A DNA stretch of 64,000 nucleotides, from NCBI RefSeq assembly GCF_009831415.1, contig NZ_CP043727.1, forward strand, positions 1,550,001-1,614,000, written 5' to 3'. The stretch comes from Yersinia canariae. Lineage in GTDB: Bacteria > Pseudomonadota > Gammaproteobacteria > Enterobacterales > Enterobacteriaceae. A model generated the notes under the pieces. That model was given only the letters and a program-made list of their open reading frames with translations. It searched no databases and was not told the origin of the DNA. The translations under genes and the position numbers were made by a program. Positions 28,362 to 36,731 of this stretch are shown one piece after another. How positions within the stretch are numbered: the first letter of the stretch is position 1; each line of letters opens with the position of its first letter.

Positions 28362-28392
28362 AACGGCCTCTGCCTCAATAGCAGGGGCCGTT
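28362..28392 (+). other. Intercistronic hairpin between hisJ and hisQ
   Basis: AACGGCCTCTGC at 28362-28373 pairs with GCAGGGGCCGTT at 28381-28392, a 12-bp stem with one G-T pair, over the loop CTCAATA. There is no T run, so it is more likely an mRNA-stabilising or attenuating hairpin that favours higher HisJ level than a full terminator. Confidence 0.8.
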
Positions 28393-28452
28393 ATGGCTAT
28401 TAACCCAAAGTAATTAACCAGACTCCTGACTCAGTAAAATAGGATAACCCAG

Positions 28453-29139
28453 ATGCTGGATGGATATTCCAAACTGATATTTGAAGGTGCGCTGGTGACA
28501 CTGGAGCTGGCACTGTGCTCAGTGCTGCTATCAGTGATTATCGGCTTAATTGGTGCCGGTGGGAAATTATCATCAAATCGGCTTTTATCCGGTTTATTTG
28601 AGTGCTACACCACGCTTATCCGCGGTGTACCTGATTTAGTTTTGATGTTACTTATCTTCTACGGTTTGCAGATAACCCTAAATAGCATTACCGAATCCCT
28701 TGGTTTTGCACAAATTAATATTGACCCTCTTTCTGCGGGGATTATCACCCTCGGTTTTATCTATGGTGCTTATTTCACAGAAACTTTCCGTGGTGCTTAT
28801 ATGGCAGTTCCGACGGGCCAGATTGAAGCAGCCAGGGCATTTGGTTTTTCTTCCAGTCAGATTTTTCGCAGAATAATGTTTCCGGCCATGATGCGCTATG
28901 CACTGCCGGGCATTGGTAATAACTGGCAAGTGATTCTCAAAGCGACAGCATTAGTCTCTATTCTAGGATTGAATGACGTAGTTAAAGCAACGCAATTGGC
29001 TGGAAAGGGAACTTATCAACCCTTCTTCTTCGCCTTGGTGGCTGGTGTGGTTTATCTGATTTTTACCACCATATCCAATGGTGTTTTGCTGTGGTTGGAA
29101 CGGCGCTATTCCCATGGAGTGAAGAGGGCCGAACTATGA
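28453..29139 (+). CDS. hisQ: Histidine ABC transporter permease HisQ
   Basis: One of two membrane subunits of the HisQMP2 transporter that accepts histidine from HisJ. It has 228 residues, the same length as E. coli HisQ, with five expected spans and the EAA-type cytoplasmic loop IEAARAFGFSSSQIFRRIMFP that contacts HisP. It overlaps hisM by ATGA at 29136-29139, consistent with coupled translation and equal stoichiometry. Confidence 0.96.
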   Translation: MLDGYSKLIFEGALVTLELALCSVLLSVIIGLIGAGGKLSSNRLLSGLFECYTTLIRGVPDLVLMLLIFYGLQITLNSITESLGFAQINIDPLSAGIITLGFIYGAYFTETFRGAYMAVPTGQIEAARAFGFSSSQIFRRIMFPAMMRYALPGIGNNWQVILKATALVSILGLNDVVKATQLAGKGTYQPFFFALVAGVVYLIFTTISNGVLLWLERRYSHGVKRAEL

Positions 29140-29852
29140 TTGAAATCCTACATCAATATTGGCAAGCCCTGCTTTGGAGTGATGGCTACCGATTTACCGG
29201 CATGGCCGTTACCCTGTGGCTATTAATTAGTTCCGTCGTGATGGGTGGGTTAATGGCAATTCCATTAGCCGTGGCACGAGTAGCCGAGCGGCGCTGGATT
29301 CGCTTACCGGTCTGGATCTTTACCTATATCTTCCGCGGCACGCCGCTATATGTACAATTACTGATATTCTATTCCGGCATGTACAGCTTGGAGATAGTCC
29401 GAGGTAACGATCTACTTAATGCATTCTTCCGCAGTGGATTGAATTGTACTATTTTGGCCTTGACGCTGAATACCTGTGCTTACACCACTGAAATATTCGC
29501 TGGTGCTATTCGTTCGGTACCCCATGGTGAAATAGAAGCAGCCAGAGCCTATGGTTTCTCGCGCTTTAAAATGTATCGCTGTATTATTTTGCCTTCCGCA
29601 CTGCGTATTGCTTTACCGGCCTACAGTAATGAAGTTATTTTAATGCTGCATTCCACCGCATTAGCTTTTACAGCCACGGTGCCAGATATACTGAAAATAG
29701 CGCGTGATATTAACGCCGCGACTTATCAGCCGTTTTATGCTTTTGGTATTGCTGCCGTACTTTATCTGATTATCTCCTTCACGCTAATTAGCCTGTTCCG
29801 CCAGGCAGAGAAACGTTGGCTGGCACATATAAAACCTCAGGCATCGCATTAA
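29136..29852 (+). CDS. hisM: Histidine ABC transporter permease HisM
   Basis: Second membrane subunit of the histidine transporter, 238 residues. The start ATG gives [20 protein letters not shown] and overlaps the hisQ stop; longer upstream frames are not supported by homology. The EAA loop reads [20 protein letters not shown]. It forms a heterodimer channel with HisQ over two HisP subunits. Confidence 0.96.
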   Translation: MIEILHQYWQALLWSDGYRFTGMAVTLWLLISSVVMGGLMAIPLAVARVAERRWIRLPVWIFTYIFRGTPLYVQLLIFYSGMYSLEIVRGNDLLNAFFRSGLNCTILALTLNTCAYTTEIFAGAIRSVPHGEIEAARAYGFSRFKMYRCIILPSALRIALPAYSNEVILMLHSTALAFTATVPDILKIARDINAATYQPFYAFGIAAVLYLIISFTLISLFRQAEKRWLAHIKPQASH

Positions 29853-29865
29853 GTACGGAGAAATT

Positions 29866-30705
29866 ATGACTGATACATCAAGAACTATAACTGATACATC
29901 AAGAGCTATGACTGACACGTTAGAACCTAAAATAGCTGAAACCAAACTATCTGTGACGGAATTACATAAGCACTATGGTGAACATGAGGTTTTAAAAGGA
30001 GTTTCACTTTCAGCCAAAGCCGGGGATGTTATTTCCATTATTGGCTCCTCTGGATCGGGAAAAAGCACTTTTTTACGTTGTATCAATTTTTTAGAAAAAC
30101 CCAGTGAAGGATCTATTAGCGTCAATAATCAAGATATTAGGCTGGTTCGCGATAAAGATGGGCAACTAAAAGTCTTCGATAAAAAAGAACTGCAATTATT
30201 GCGTACACGGTTAACGATGGTATTCCAGCATTTCAATTTATGGAGCCATATGACGGTGCTGGAAAATGTCATGGAAGCGCCCGTCCAAGTCTTGGGATTA
30301 AGTAAATCAGTCGCTAAAGAGCGGGCAATTCGCTATTTGGATAAAGTCGGTATTGATGAACGTGCTCGCGCCAAATATCCGGTACATCTTTCCGGTGGTC
30401 AGCAGCAGCGTGTTTCTATTGCGCGGGCATTGGCGATGGAGCCGGATGTATTATTATTTGATGAACCCACTTCTGCGCTGGACCCTGAATTAGTGGGTGA
30501 GGTTTTGCGAATTATGCAGAAGCTGGCAGAAGAGGGGAAAACCATGGTCGTGGTGACTCACGAAATGGAGTTTGCTCGTCATGTTTCCAGCCATGTTATC
30601 TTCCTACACAAAGGTGTTATTGAAGAAGAGGGCCCGCCAGCAGAGCTTTTTGGTAACCCTAAGAGTCTCCGTCTACAGCAGTTCCTTTCTGGTGCACTGA
30701 AGTAA
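29866..30705 (+). CDS. hisP: Histidine ABC transporter ATP-binding protein HisP
   Basis: ATPase of the histidine transporter, 279 residues against 257 in E. coli. It has Walker A GSSGSGKS, signature LSGGQQQR, Walker [12 protein letters not shown] and the switch histidine in VVVTHEM. The difference in length is an N-terminal extension of about 25 residues made of a repeated heptapeptide ([14 protein letters not shown], then MTDTLEP), encoded by 21-bp in-frame repeats at 29866-29907 plus a partial copy. The first ATG follows TACGGAGA and is the best start; the ATG at 29908 could serve as a second start. Confidence 0.95.
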   Translation: MTDTSRTITDTSRAMTDTLEPKIAETKLSVTELHKHYGEHEVLKGVSLSAKAGDVISIIGSSGSGKSTFLRCINFLEKPSEGSISVNNQDIRLVRDKDGQLKVFDKKELQLLRTRLTMVFQHFNLWSHMTVLENVMEAPVQVLGLSKSVAKERAIRYLDKVGIDERARAKYPVHLSGGQQQRVSIARALAMEPDVLLFDEPTSALDPELVGEVLRIMQKLAEEGKTMVVVTHEMEFARHVSSHVIFLHKGVIEEEGPPAELFGNPKSLRLQQFLSGALK

Positions 30706-30713
30706 CCTATTCC

Positions 30714-30742
30714 GATGAGATGAGTAGATTGCTCATCTCATC
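30714..30742. terminator. Hairpin after hisP
   Basis: GATGAGATGAG at 30714-30724 pairs perfectly with CTCATCTCATC at 30732-30742 over a 7-base loop, nine bases after the hisP stop. The T tract is weak (GTCATATT), so termination efficiency is uncertain. Confidence 0.65.
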
Positions 30743-30786
30743 GTCATATTAATCCTAGGCGATGATCACTACCGGTTAATAGCATA

Positions 30787-30825
30787 ATTAATTGGATATC
30801 CCCTTGCGGTGAATATCCAATTAAT
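30787..30825. other. AT-rich inverted repeat between hisP and yfcH
   Basis: ATTAATTGGATAT at 30787-30799 pairs perfectly with ATATCCAATTAAT at 30813-30825, a 13-bp stem around a 13-base loop. It lies between two convergent genes and has no flanking T run. It could be a second terminator, a protein site or an RNA end. Confidence 0.6.
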
Positions 30826-30870
30826 CAATATCATTTAATGCAGTATGCACACACTCGAAACACAGATATT

Positions 30871-31779
30871 TTATGGTATTGGTTTTTTTAGAACATTGCG
30901 CAGGGCTTCTTCCAGTTCAAAATAGCGGAAAGCAAAGCCCGCTTCCTCTAAGCGTTTTGGTATTGCACGTTGTCCACCTAATACCAATGCTGCAGATTCT
31001 CCTAGTAACAAACGAATTGCCGCAGCAGGGGTACGGATGACTGCCGGGCGGTCTAACACGTCAGCCAGCGTGGCAATAAATTGTTCATTATGTACCGGAT
31101 AAGGGGAAACCATATTGAATGGGCCATTAAGTCCATCGGTCGTCAGTAAATAATGAATACCATGAACCATGTCATCAATATGAATCCAGGGCAGGTATTG
31201 ACGACCATCACCGATCGGGCCGCCTAATCCAAGGCGCAGTAGTGGCACCATTTTGGCTAACGCACCACCGTGGGGAGCTAATACAATGCCGGTACGTAAC
31301 AGGCAAACTCGGGTATGAGGACTTTCAGCGGCGCGAGCCAGGTTTTCCCAACGTTCACACAACTGATGAGTGAACTCATCATGTGGTGCTTCATCTTCGG
31401 TGACCACGGCTTGCCCCTGATCACCATAAAATCCGACTGCGGATCCTGAAATAAATACGGCTGGTGGCTGGCTACTGGCCCTTATTAATGTCGTCAGTTT
31501 TTCGGTTATCTGCCAGCGACTTTGACATAAAATCTCTTTCTGTTGTGGGGTCCAGCGTTTTTCGGCAATAGGCTCACCCGCCAGATTGATAACAGCATCG
31601 AAACTATTAAGGTCATGTTTATCATCCAACGTTGACCAACAGGTGACGTGTGGGCCGAGGATATCACTCGCTCTTTGCGGGTCCCGAGTTAAAACTGTTA
31701 TTTGATGGGCTTGCGACAAAAGGAATGCGGTCAGACTGCGCCCGATGAGCCCTGTAGCTCCAGTGATTAAAATACGCAT
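30871..31779 (-). CDS. yfcH: YfcH, SDR-type NAD(P)-binding epimerase-like protein
   Basis: Protein of 302 residues in the SDR39U1 (DUF1731) family of extended short-chain dehydrogenases; the reaction is unknown. The nucleotide-binding start is [16 protein letters not shown], and the family segments [24 protein letters not shown] and the C-terminal [19 protein letters not shown] are present. The ATG follows GGAGATTGGCT; a TTG two codons upstream is unlikely. It is convergent with hisP. In E. coli, yfcH is adjacent to folX; here folX is absent and an EAL-domain gene follows. Confidence 0.93.
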   Translation of the reverse strand: MRILITGATGLIGRSLTAFLLSQAHQITVLTRDPQRASDILGPHVTCWSTLDDKHDLNSFDAVINLAGEPIAEKRWTPQQKEILCQSRWQITEKLTTLIRASSQPPAVFISGSAVGFYGDQGQAVVTEDEAPHDEFTHQLCERWENLARAAESPHTRVCLLRTGIVLAPHGGALAKMVPLLRLGLGGPIGDGRQYLPWIHIDDMVHGIHYLLTTDGLNGPFNMVSPYPVHNEQFIATLADVLDRPAVIRTPAAAIRLLLGESAALVLGGQRAIPKRLEEAGFAFRYFELEEALRNVLKKPIP

Positions 31780-31793
31780 AGCCAATCTCCGTT

Positions 31794-31843
31794 TATACCC
31801 TTTTTACTTGATGCTTACCTGCAACTCCAAGTTCTTGGGGATA
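31794..31843. repeat. Degenerate short ERIC-type repeat upstream of yfcH
   Basis: Left end TATACCCTTTTTACTTGATG, then CTTACCTGCAACTCCAAGTT, ending near CTTGGGGATA. The inverted ends and the inner TGCAACTCCAAG match the family, but the element is only about 50 bp. The rest of the gap up to 32287 shows no gene and no clear element. Confidence 0.55.
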
Positions 31844-32287
31844 GCGGTAGCCTAGTTTCTTTTTCAGCATAGGCTAACTTGCGCTCTTCTCCCACGACAC
31901 TGAGCACATCCTGAGTGAAATTTTTAACGAAATAAAAAATAATAACTAAATAAATTCCCCGATCTATCCGATTAATACAGTATTGAATGCTCGACTATTA
32001 CCTATTTTGTTGTAGAGCTATCGTGTCTACGTACTTTATTGTTTTGAACACCCGCAATGGCTATAAGTTATACCGGTGACTATAAAGCTGAATTCGCGAT
32101 TTTCTGCTAGAGTCATATACTCATCGGGATGGAAAAGAGGTGGCCATTGATAGCCTCTTTCACGTTGTCATGTTGGATGTTTTTATAAAAAAGTTGAGTA
32201 TTTCATAAAAACTCACGGTGGCTTATAAAGCCCCCGACTGAGGTCGGATTGCGATCTCATTCTTGCCCATACACTTTTCAGGTGCGC

Positions 32288-32980
32288 ATGAAGCTAAACA
32301 TCGAAGTTAATTGTTCTTATGTATGTGAGCCTATACATAAGCAAGACGGTAGCTTATTAGCAGTAGAACTATTAAGCCGATTCTCAGCTAAATCGGTAGA
32401 TTTACCCATCGATGTTGAAAATTTTATTAATACATTAGATGTCGATGGAAAGACTGATTTATTCCAGGACCAATTACGTGCTGTGAAGGTTTATCGCGAT
32501 TGGTTTATCGCTCACCATGTTCTGCTTTCAATTAATATTGATTTCGACTTGGCGAGTGTGATTGTGACTGATGAGTTAACCCGCCAGATGCTTGATGAGT
32601 TACCTTTCCTGCGGCTGGAAATCATGGAGACATTCTCCAATTTATCTGATGGAATGAATAACCCTTTGTTACGCGATCTTGCTGAACGGTATCCACTTTG
32701 GTTGGATGACTTGGGCAGTGGTGGCTCTACTTTAAATGCGGTCACGGCTAATATTTTCGAATATGTGAAGATTGATAAGCATTTCTTCTGGCAACACAAT
32801 AAACATACTTTCCCGATTTTGATAAATAATATTAAGAAATATTGTCTCGGGGTGATTGTGGTTGGTGTAGAAAATCAGGATGAGTTTGAACAACTCAAAG
32901 GCAGTAATATTGATGCAATGCAGGGATATCTATTTGATCAATTGTCGCTGGACGAATTGGTATCGCAACCTTCGTTATAA
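32288..32980 (+). CDS. Divergent EAL-domain protein (PdeH/YdiV-like)
   Basis: Stand-alone EAL domain of about 230 residues. The start ATG gives MKLNIEVNCSYVCEPIHK, following CAGGTG; a TTG 13 codons upstream is weaker. The EAL motif reads VELLSR, as in the active phosphodiesterase PdeH (YhjH). Also present are SINID, LEIMET, LDDLGSG (both metal aspartates) and VKIDKHFF (catalytic lysine). The usual EGVE motif reads VGVE, so its first glutamate, important for catalysis in this family, is a valine. It may therefore be a weak or inactive phosphodiesterase, perhaps a c-di-GMP-binding or protein-binding regulator like YdiV. It sits where E. coli has folX-yfcG-yfcF. Confidence 0.85.
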   Translation: MKLNIEVNCSYVCEPIHKQDGSLLAVELLSRFSAKSVDLPIDVENFINTLDVDGKTDLFQDQLRAVKVYRDWFIAHHVLLSINIDFDLASVIVTDELTRQMLDELPFLRLEIMETFSNLSDGMNNPLLRDLAERYPLWLDDLGSGGSTLNAVTANIFEYVKIDKHFFWQHNKHTFPILINNIKKYCLGVIVVGVENQDEFEQLKGSNIDAMQGYLFDQLSLDELVSQPSL

Positions 32981-33196
32981 CGACTCTTCTTCCATTCTAT
33001 TTTGCATCAGCTGGCATTACTTTGTCATGTCAGCATTGTTTTTTACGATAAAATTTTCTTATGGTAGATAGTGGCTTTTCTCGGATTAATCCGACGGATT
33101 GGATGATAGAATGAAGCCACATTTAGTTCTCACTATTTACTAAGGCGGCAGGTGTCGCCAGATTTACTGAGATTAGACCTAAGAGAAGACGATACC

Positions 33197-33748
33197 ATGA
33201 AGTTAATGTTTGCTTCTGATCTGCATGGGTCGCTACCGGCCACCGAAAAAGTTTTGGATATCTTTGACCGCAGTGGAGCGCAATGGCTGGTGTTATTGGA
33301 GGATTTGCTCAACCATGGGCCACGTAATGCGTTACCGGCAGGTTATCAACCCGCGGTTGTTGCAGAGTGTCTTAATCCCTATAAAAACAAGATTATTGCT
33401 GTACGCGGTAATTGCGACAGCGAAGTCGATCAGATGTTATTACAGTTTCCTATTATGGCCGGCTGGCAACAGATTATTATGCCAGAAACACGTTTATTTT
33501 TGACGCATGGTCACCTTTATCATCCGGGGGCGCTTCCTCCGTTGCGTAAGGGGGATGTCTTAGTCTATGGTCATACTCATCTCCCTCAGGCAGAGTGGAA
33601 AGATGATGTTATATGCTTTAATCCTGGCTCCGTCAGCATCCCCAAAGGAGGATATCCAGCGAGTTATGGCATGCTGGATGGGGGCGTTTTACAGGTTCTG
33701 ACCCTACAAAATGATGAGCCTGTTACCCAGTTGGCATTAAAAAATTAA
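33197..33748 (+). CDS. yfcE: YfcE, metallophosphodiesterase
   Basis: Manganese-dependent phosphodiesterase of the calcineurin-like family, 183 residues (E. coli YfcE has 184). Metal-binding motifs: FASDLHG, EDLLNHG, RGNCDSE, THGHLY and YGHTHLP. The start ATG follows AAGAGAAG. One position is unusual: where E. coli and most relatives have GD in the second motif, this protein has ED (the sequence is LLEDLLNHG). The metal-bridging aspartate itself is kept. The physiological substrate is unknown. Confidence 0.95.
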   Translation: MKLMFASDLHGSLPATEKVLDIFDRSGAQWLVLLEDLLNHGPRNALPAGYQPAVVAECLNPYKNKIIAVRGNCDSEVDQMLLQFPIMAGWQQIIMPETRLFLTHGHLYHPGALPPLRKGDVLVYGHTHLPQAEWKDDVICFNPGSVSIPKGGYPASYGMLDGGVLQVLTLQNDEPVTQLALKN

Positions 33749-33823
33749 ATAATACAACGAGTTGAAAACTCTTGATTAACAATTGCGCGTAACTAACCGC
33801 GCCCAGATAGAAGGTTTCAGAGG

Positions 33824-34372
33824 ATGGTGGAGCAAAATCCAGCAGCAGTCATCGAGTGGGTTGATATTGTTGATGAGCAAAATGAAGTGATTGCTCAATC
33901 CAGTCGTCAACAAATGAGAGCTCAACGACTGCGCCACCGTGCTACCTATATTGTGGTGCACGATGGAATGGGCAAAATACTGGTACAACGCCGTACTGAG
34001 AGCAAAGATTTCTATCCCGGAAAACTGGACGCAACAGCCGGTGGAGTGGTGCAAAGTGGTGAAAACTACCTTGAGTCTGCCCGACGAGAGGCGGAAGAAG
34101 AGTTAGGGATTGCGGGGGTGCCTTTTGCTGAACATGGTCAATTCTACTTTGAAGAAGAGTGCTGCCGCGTGTGGGGTGCTTTGTTCAGCTGTGTCTCTCA
34201 TGGCCCATTTGCATTGCAGGCAGAAGAAATAGACGAAGTTCGCTGGATGCTGCCAGAAGAAATTACCGCGCGCTGCGACGAGTTCACGCCGGATTCCCTG
34301 AAAGCTTTGTCACTGTGGTTAACCCGCAATAATGAGCAGGATTACGGTAAAATTACACCACGGGAAGATTGA
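33824..34372 (+). CDS. yfcD: YfcD, Nudix hydrolase
   Basis: Nudix hydrolase of 182 residues with a complete Nudix box ([20 protein letters not shown] and then ELGI), matching GX5EX7REUXEEXGU. The N-terminus [20 protein letters not shown] resembles isopentenyl-diphosphate-isomerase-type Nudix proteins, but the substrate is not established. It follows yfcE, and a strong terminator at 34389-34412 closes the unit before the convergent PTS genes. Confidence 0.94.
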   Translation: MVEQNPAAVIEWVDIVDEQNEVIAQSSRQQMRAQRLRHRATYIVVHDGMGKILVQRRTESKDFYPGKLDATAGGVVQSGENYLESARREAEEELGIAGVPFAEHGQFYFEEECCRVWGALFSCVSHGPFALQAEEIDEVRWMLPEEITARCDEFTPDSLKALSLWLTRNNEQDYGKITPRED

Positions 34373-34388
34373 TTCCAACTTGCTATAA

Positions 34389-34412
34389 AAAAGCCCCTTT
34401 TCAGGGGCTTTT
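34389..34412. terminator. Terminator between yfcD and the ascorbate-type PTS
   Basis: AAAAGCCCCT at 34389-34398 pairs perfectly with AGGGGCTTTT at 34403-34412. It has A and T runs on both sides, so it can act for both convergent units. Confidence 0.9.
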
Positions 34413-34443
34413 GGCGTTTATCTCACTGATTATCGAACAACTA

Positions 34444-35700
34444 TTAGCGAACGATAATACCCAGTAAAATACCCAGCGCACCAAAGTCAGCGTCACTGAA
34501 GGTGGTATTGGCGAACCCAATATCACCCAATACTGGCAGCAAGAATACTGGCAAGAAGGTAATCAGCAAGCCTTGAGCGAATGCACCGAGAATCGCACCA
34601 CGGCGTCCACCGGTGGCATTACCAAACACCCCTGCGGCAGCACCGACGAAGAAGTGAGGTACAACACCTGGGATAATTACCGTCATGTCCATCAAATACA
34701 ATGCAAACATACCGATAAGGCCTGCGGCGAAGCTGCTCAGGAAGCCAACCAATACCGCATTGGGGGCGTAAGGGAATACAACCGGGCAATCCAGTGCCGG
34801 TTTAGCATTCGGCACTAACTTGTCGGAAATCCCTTTAAACGCGGGAACAATCTCGGCAATAACCATACGCACACCTTGCAAGATGATGTACACACCAGCG
34901 GCGAAAGTAATGGATTGCATCAATGAGAACATGAACCAGTTTTTACCACCACTGAGGCTTTTCACCACTTCCGGTCCCGCAAACAGGCAGGTTACGATGA
35001 AAATGATACACATGGTAAAGGAGATGGCGACTGGCGTATCACGCAAGAACAACAGACTTTTCGGCACATTCATGTCTTCAGTCGAATGTTCTTTATTACC
35101 AAACTTACTGCCGATAAAACCTGCTAATACATAAGACAGGGTGGAGAAGTGGCCGATTGCAACATCATCTGAACCGGTGACTTTCTTCATGTAAGGGTGG
35201 GCAATGGCCGGGAAGAATACCATCGCAACCCCCACAACCAGGGAACCAATCACAATCAGAGTCACACCGCTAATCCCGGCAGTAGCCAGAATTACCGCCA
35301 CCATCATCGACATAAACAATGTGTGGTGCCCAGTCAGGAAGATAAATTTCCACGGCGTAAAGCGGGCAATCAGAATATTGATAACCATAGCGAAGAACAT
35401 AATCATCGCCATTTCTTTACCGAAACTTTTCTGCGCGACAGACACAATAGCTTCGTTATTCGGCACGACGCCCTGAATACCGAATGCGTGTTGGAAGATA
35501 TTGGCGAAATCACCCAGAGATGAAACCACCAAACCGGCACCAGCACCTAAAATTACAAAACCCATAATGGTTTTTACGGTGCCTTTAATGCACTCCGTTA
35601 CCGGTTTTTTCTGTGCAATCAAGCCGATTAAAGCAATCAATCCGACCAGCACTGCCGGTTCGGAAAGAACATCACTCATTAAAAAGCGAAAGAAATCCAT
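34444..35700 (-). CDS. PTS EIIC, ascorbate (UlaA/SgaT) family
   Basis: Membrane permease of 418 residues in the UlaA/SgaT PTS superfamily, with many spans (AVLVGLIALIGLIAQ, TIMGFVILGAGAGLVVSSL) and the family segments FLTGHHTLFMSMMVAVIL and GVVPHFFVGAAAGVFGNATG. The last gene of an EIIA-EIIB-EIIC operon read leftward, it is shorter than E. coli UlaA (about 465), so a substrate other than ascorbate is plausible. No phosphosugar hydrolase, isomerase or kinase gene lies beside it. Confidence 0.9.
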   Translation of the reverse strand: MDFFRFLMSDVLSEPAVLVGLIALIGLIAQKKPVTECIKGTVKTIMGFVILGAGAGLVVSSLGDFANIFQHAFGIQGVVPNNEAIVSVAQKSFGKEMAMIMFFAMVINILIARFTPWKFIFLTGHHTLFMSMMVAVILATAGISGVTLIVIGSLVVGVAMVFFPAIAHPYMKKVTGSDDVAIGHFSTLSYVLAGFIGSKFGNKEHSTEDMNVPKSLLFLRDTPVAISFTMCIIFIVTCLFAGPEVVKSLSGGKNWFMFSLMQSITFAAGVYIILQGVRMVIAEIVPAFKGISDKLVPNAKPALDCPVVFPYAPNAVLVGFLSSFAAGLIGMFALYLMDMTVIIPGVVPHFFVGAAAGVFGNATGGRRGAILGAFAQGLLITFLPVFLLPVLGDIGFANTTFSDADFGALGILLGIIVR

Positions 35701-35712
35701 GCCAGCCTCCAG

Positions 35713-36000
35713 TTACAAAGCGCCTAATTCGGTTAATGCCACAGACAAACGCTCTTTCATGGCTTTCTTGTCGATCATGTTGTCCAGCGCAACAATTTTG
35801 CCGCCAACAGCTTGAGCAATTAACTGCTCGGCAATATCTTTAGTGCCGATGAAAATGTCACTTGGCATCCCTTTTGCGGAGCCAAGATCAACATGATCCA
35901 CTTCAGCACTGACGGCCAATTCTTTAAGAATACTTTTGATGCTGATTTCCATCATCAGGCTGGTGCCTAAACCGTTACCGCAAACCACTGTAATTTTCAT
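35713..36000 (-). CDS. PTS EIIB, ascorbate (UlaB/SgaB) family
   Basis: Cytoplasmic phosphotransfer protein of 95 residues. The active-site cysteine is in VVCGNGLGTSLMM at the N-terminus, as in UlaB. It lies 12 bp before the EIIC gene, with EIIA 42 bp upstream, and is translated from the ATG giving MKITVVCGNGLG. Confidence 0.92.
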   Translation of the reverse strand: MKITVVCGNGLGTSLMMEISIKSILKELAVSAEVDHVDLGSAKGMPSDIFIGTKDIAEQLIAQAVGGKIVALDNMIDKKAMKERLSVALTELGAL

Positions 36001-36042
36001 TTTCTTTCCCCTTGAAATAATTATCCGAACTCAATGTTGAAA

Positions 36043-36486
36043 TTAATAACGTGCAATAACGGATAAAATATCCTGCTGCGTTTTGGCATTAAGTAAGGCT
36101 TGTACATCATTATCGTTATCGAACAACTGTGCGAGTTGAGAAATAGCCTCGATGTGGCTAGTGCTGTCTGTCGCCGCTAATACTATGAGCAGTTTTACTG
36201 GGTCGTTACCTTCGGCATTGAAAGTGACGCCCTCAGTGATGACGGTTAAGGCCAGAGAGAGTTTATTCGCCCCTTCTTCTGGACGGGCATGTGGCATAGC
36301 AATCCCCGGCCCGACCACGTAATACGGGCCGATAGCTTCATGGGAGCGATAAATTGCCTCGACATAACGGGCTTCAATGGCGCCATTATCAATAAGTGGC
36401 TGGCATGAAATCGCGATGGCGTCACGCCAATCTTTTGCGTGCTTGACCACCTGAATGACGTCTGGCGTTAACAGTGTTTTTAACAT
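36043..36486 (-). CDS. PTS EIIA, mannitol/fructose type
   Basis: Phosphotransfer protein of 147 residues in the PTS EIIA-2 family. The active-site histidine is in GPGIAMPHARPEEGANK. It takes phosphate from HPr and passes it to the EIIB encoded next. It is the first gene of the operon, directly downstream of the operator array at 36564-36611. Confidence 0.93.
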   Translation of the reverse strand: MLKTLLTPDVIQVVKHAKDWRDAIAISCQPLIDNGAIEARYVEAIYRSHEAIGPYYVVGPGIAMPHARPEEGANKLSLALTVITEGVTFNAEGNDPVKLLIVLAATDSTSHIEAISQLAQLFDNDNDVQALLNAKTQQDILSVIARY

Positions 36487-36563
36487 GATATTGATGACTC
36501 CCGATGACTGTTAACGTGAGAGTAGATAGTTATCACTGTCATTAATGTGATGAATATCTCAAT

Positions 36564-36611
36564 TGATAGCGCTACCTGATAGCGCTATCAAAATTTGTGA
36601 TAGCGCTATCA
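36564..36611. promoter_or_regulatory. Triple palindromic operator array between PTS operon and LacI-family gene
   Basis: Two perfect palindromes TGATAGCGCTATCA lie at 36577-36590 and 36598-36611, starting 21 bp apart (two helical turns). A third incomplete copy, TGATAGCGCTACC, is at 36564-36576, starting 13 bp from the second. The CG-centred form is typical of LacI/GalR operators and somewhat like the GntR/IdnR site. The binder is inferred to be the divergent regulator at 36732. Confidence 0.9.
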
Positions 36612-36731
36612 TTTGTCACACCATGGACTTTGGCTATCTCCAAATAAGCCATATACAATGCAATGTATTGTCGAGGGCCAGTACGGGAATGGTTTGGCCA
36701 GACAAGAAATTTTAATCAGGCAGGAATCAGC

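Noticed and set aside
28396..28430. ERIC-like left end (TTAACCCAAAGTAATTAACC) between hisJ and hisQ
   Set aside because: Only about 17 bases resemble the family and no right end is visible; could be a remnant but not enough to call.
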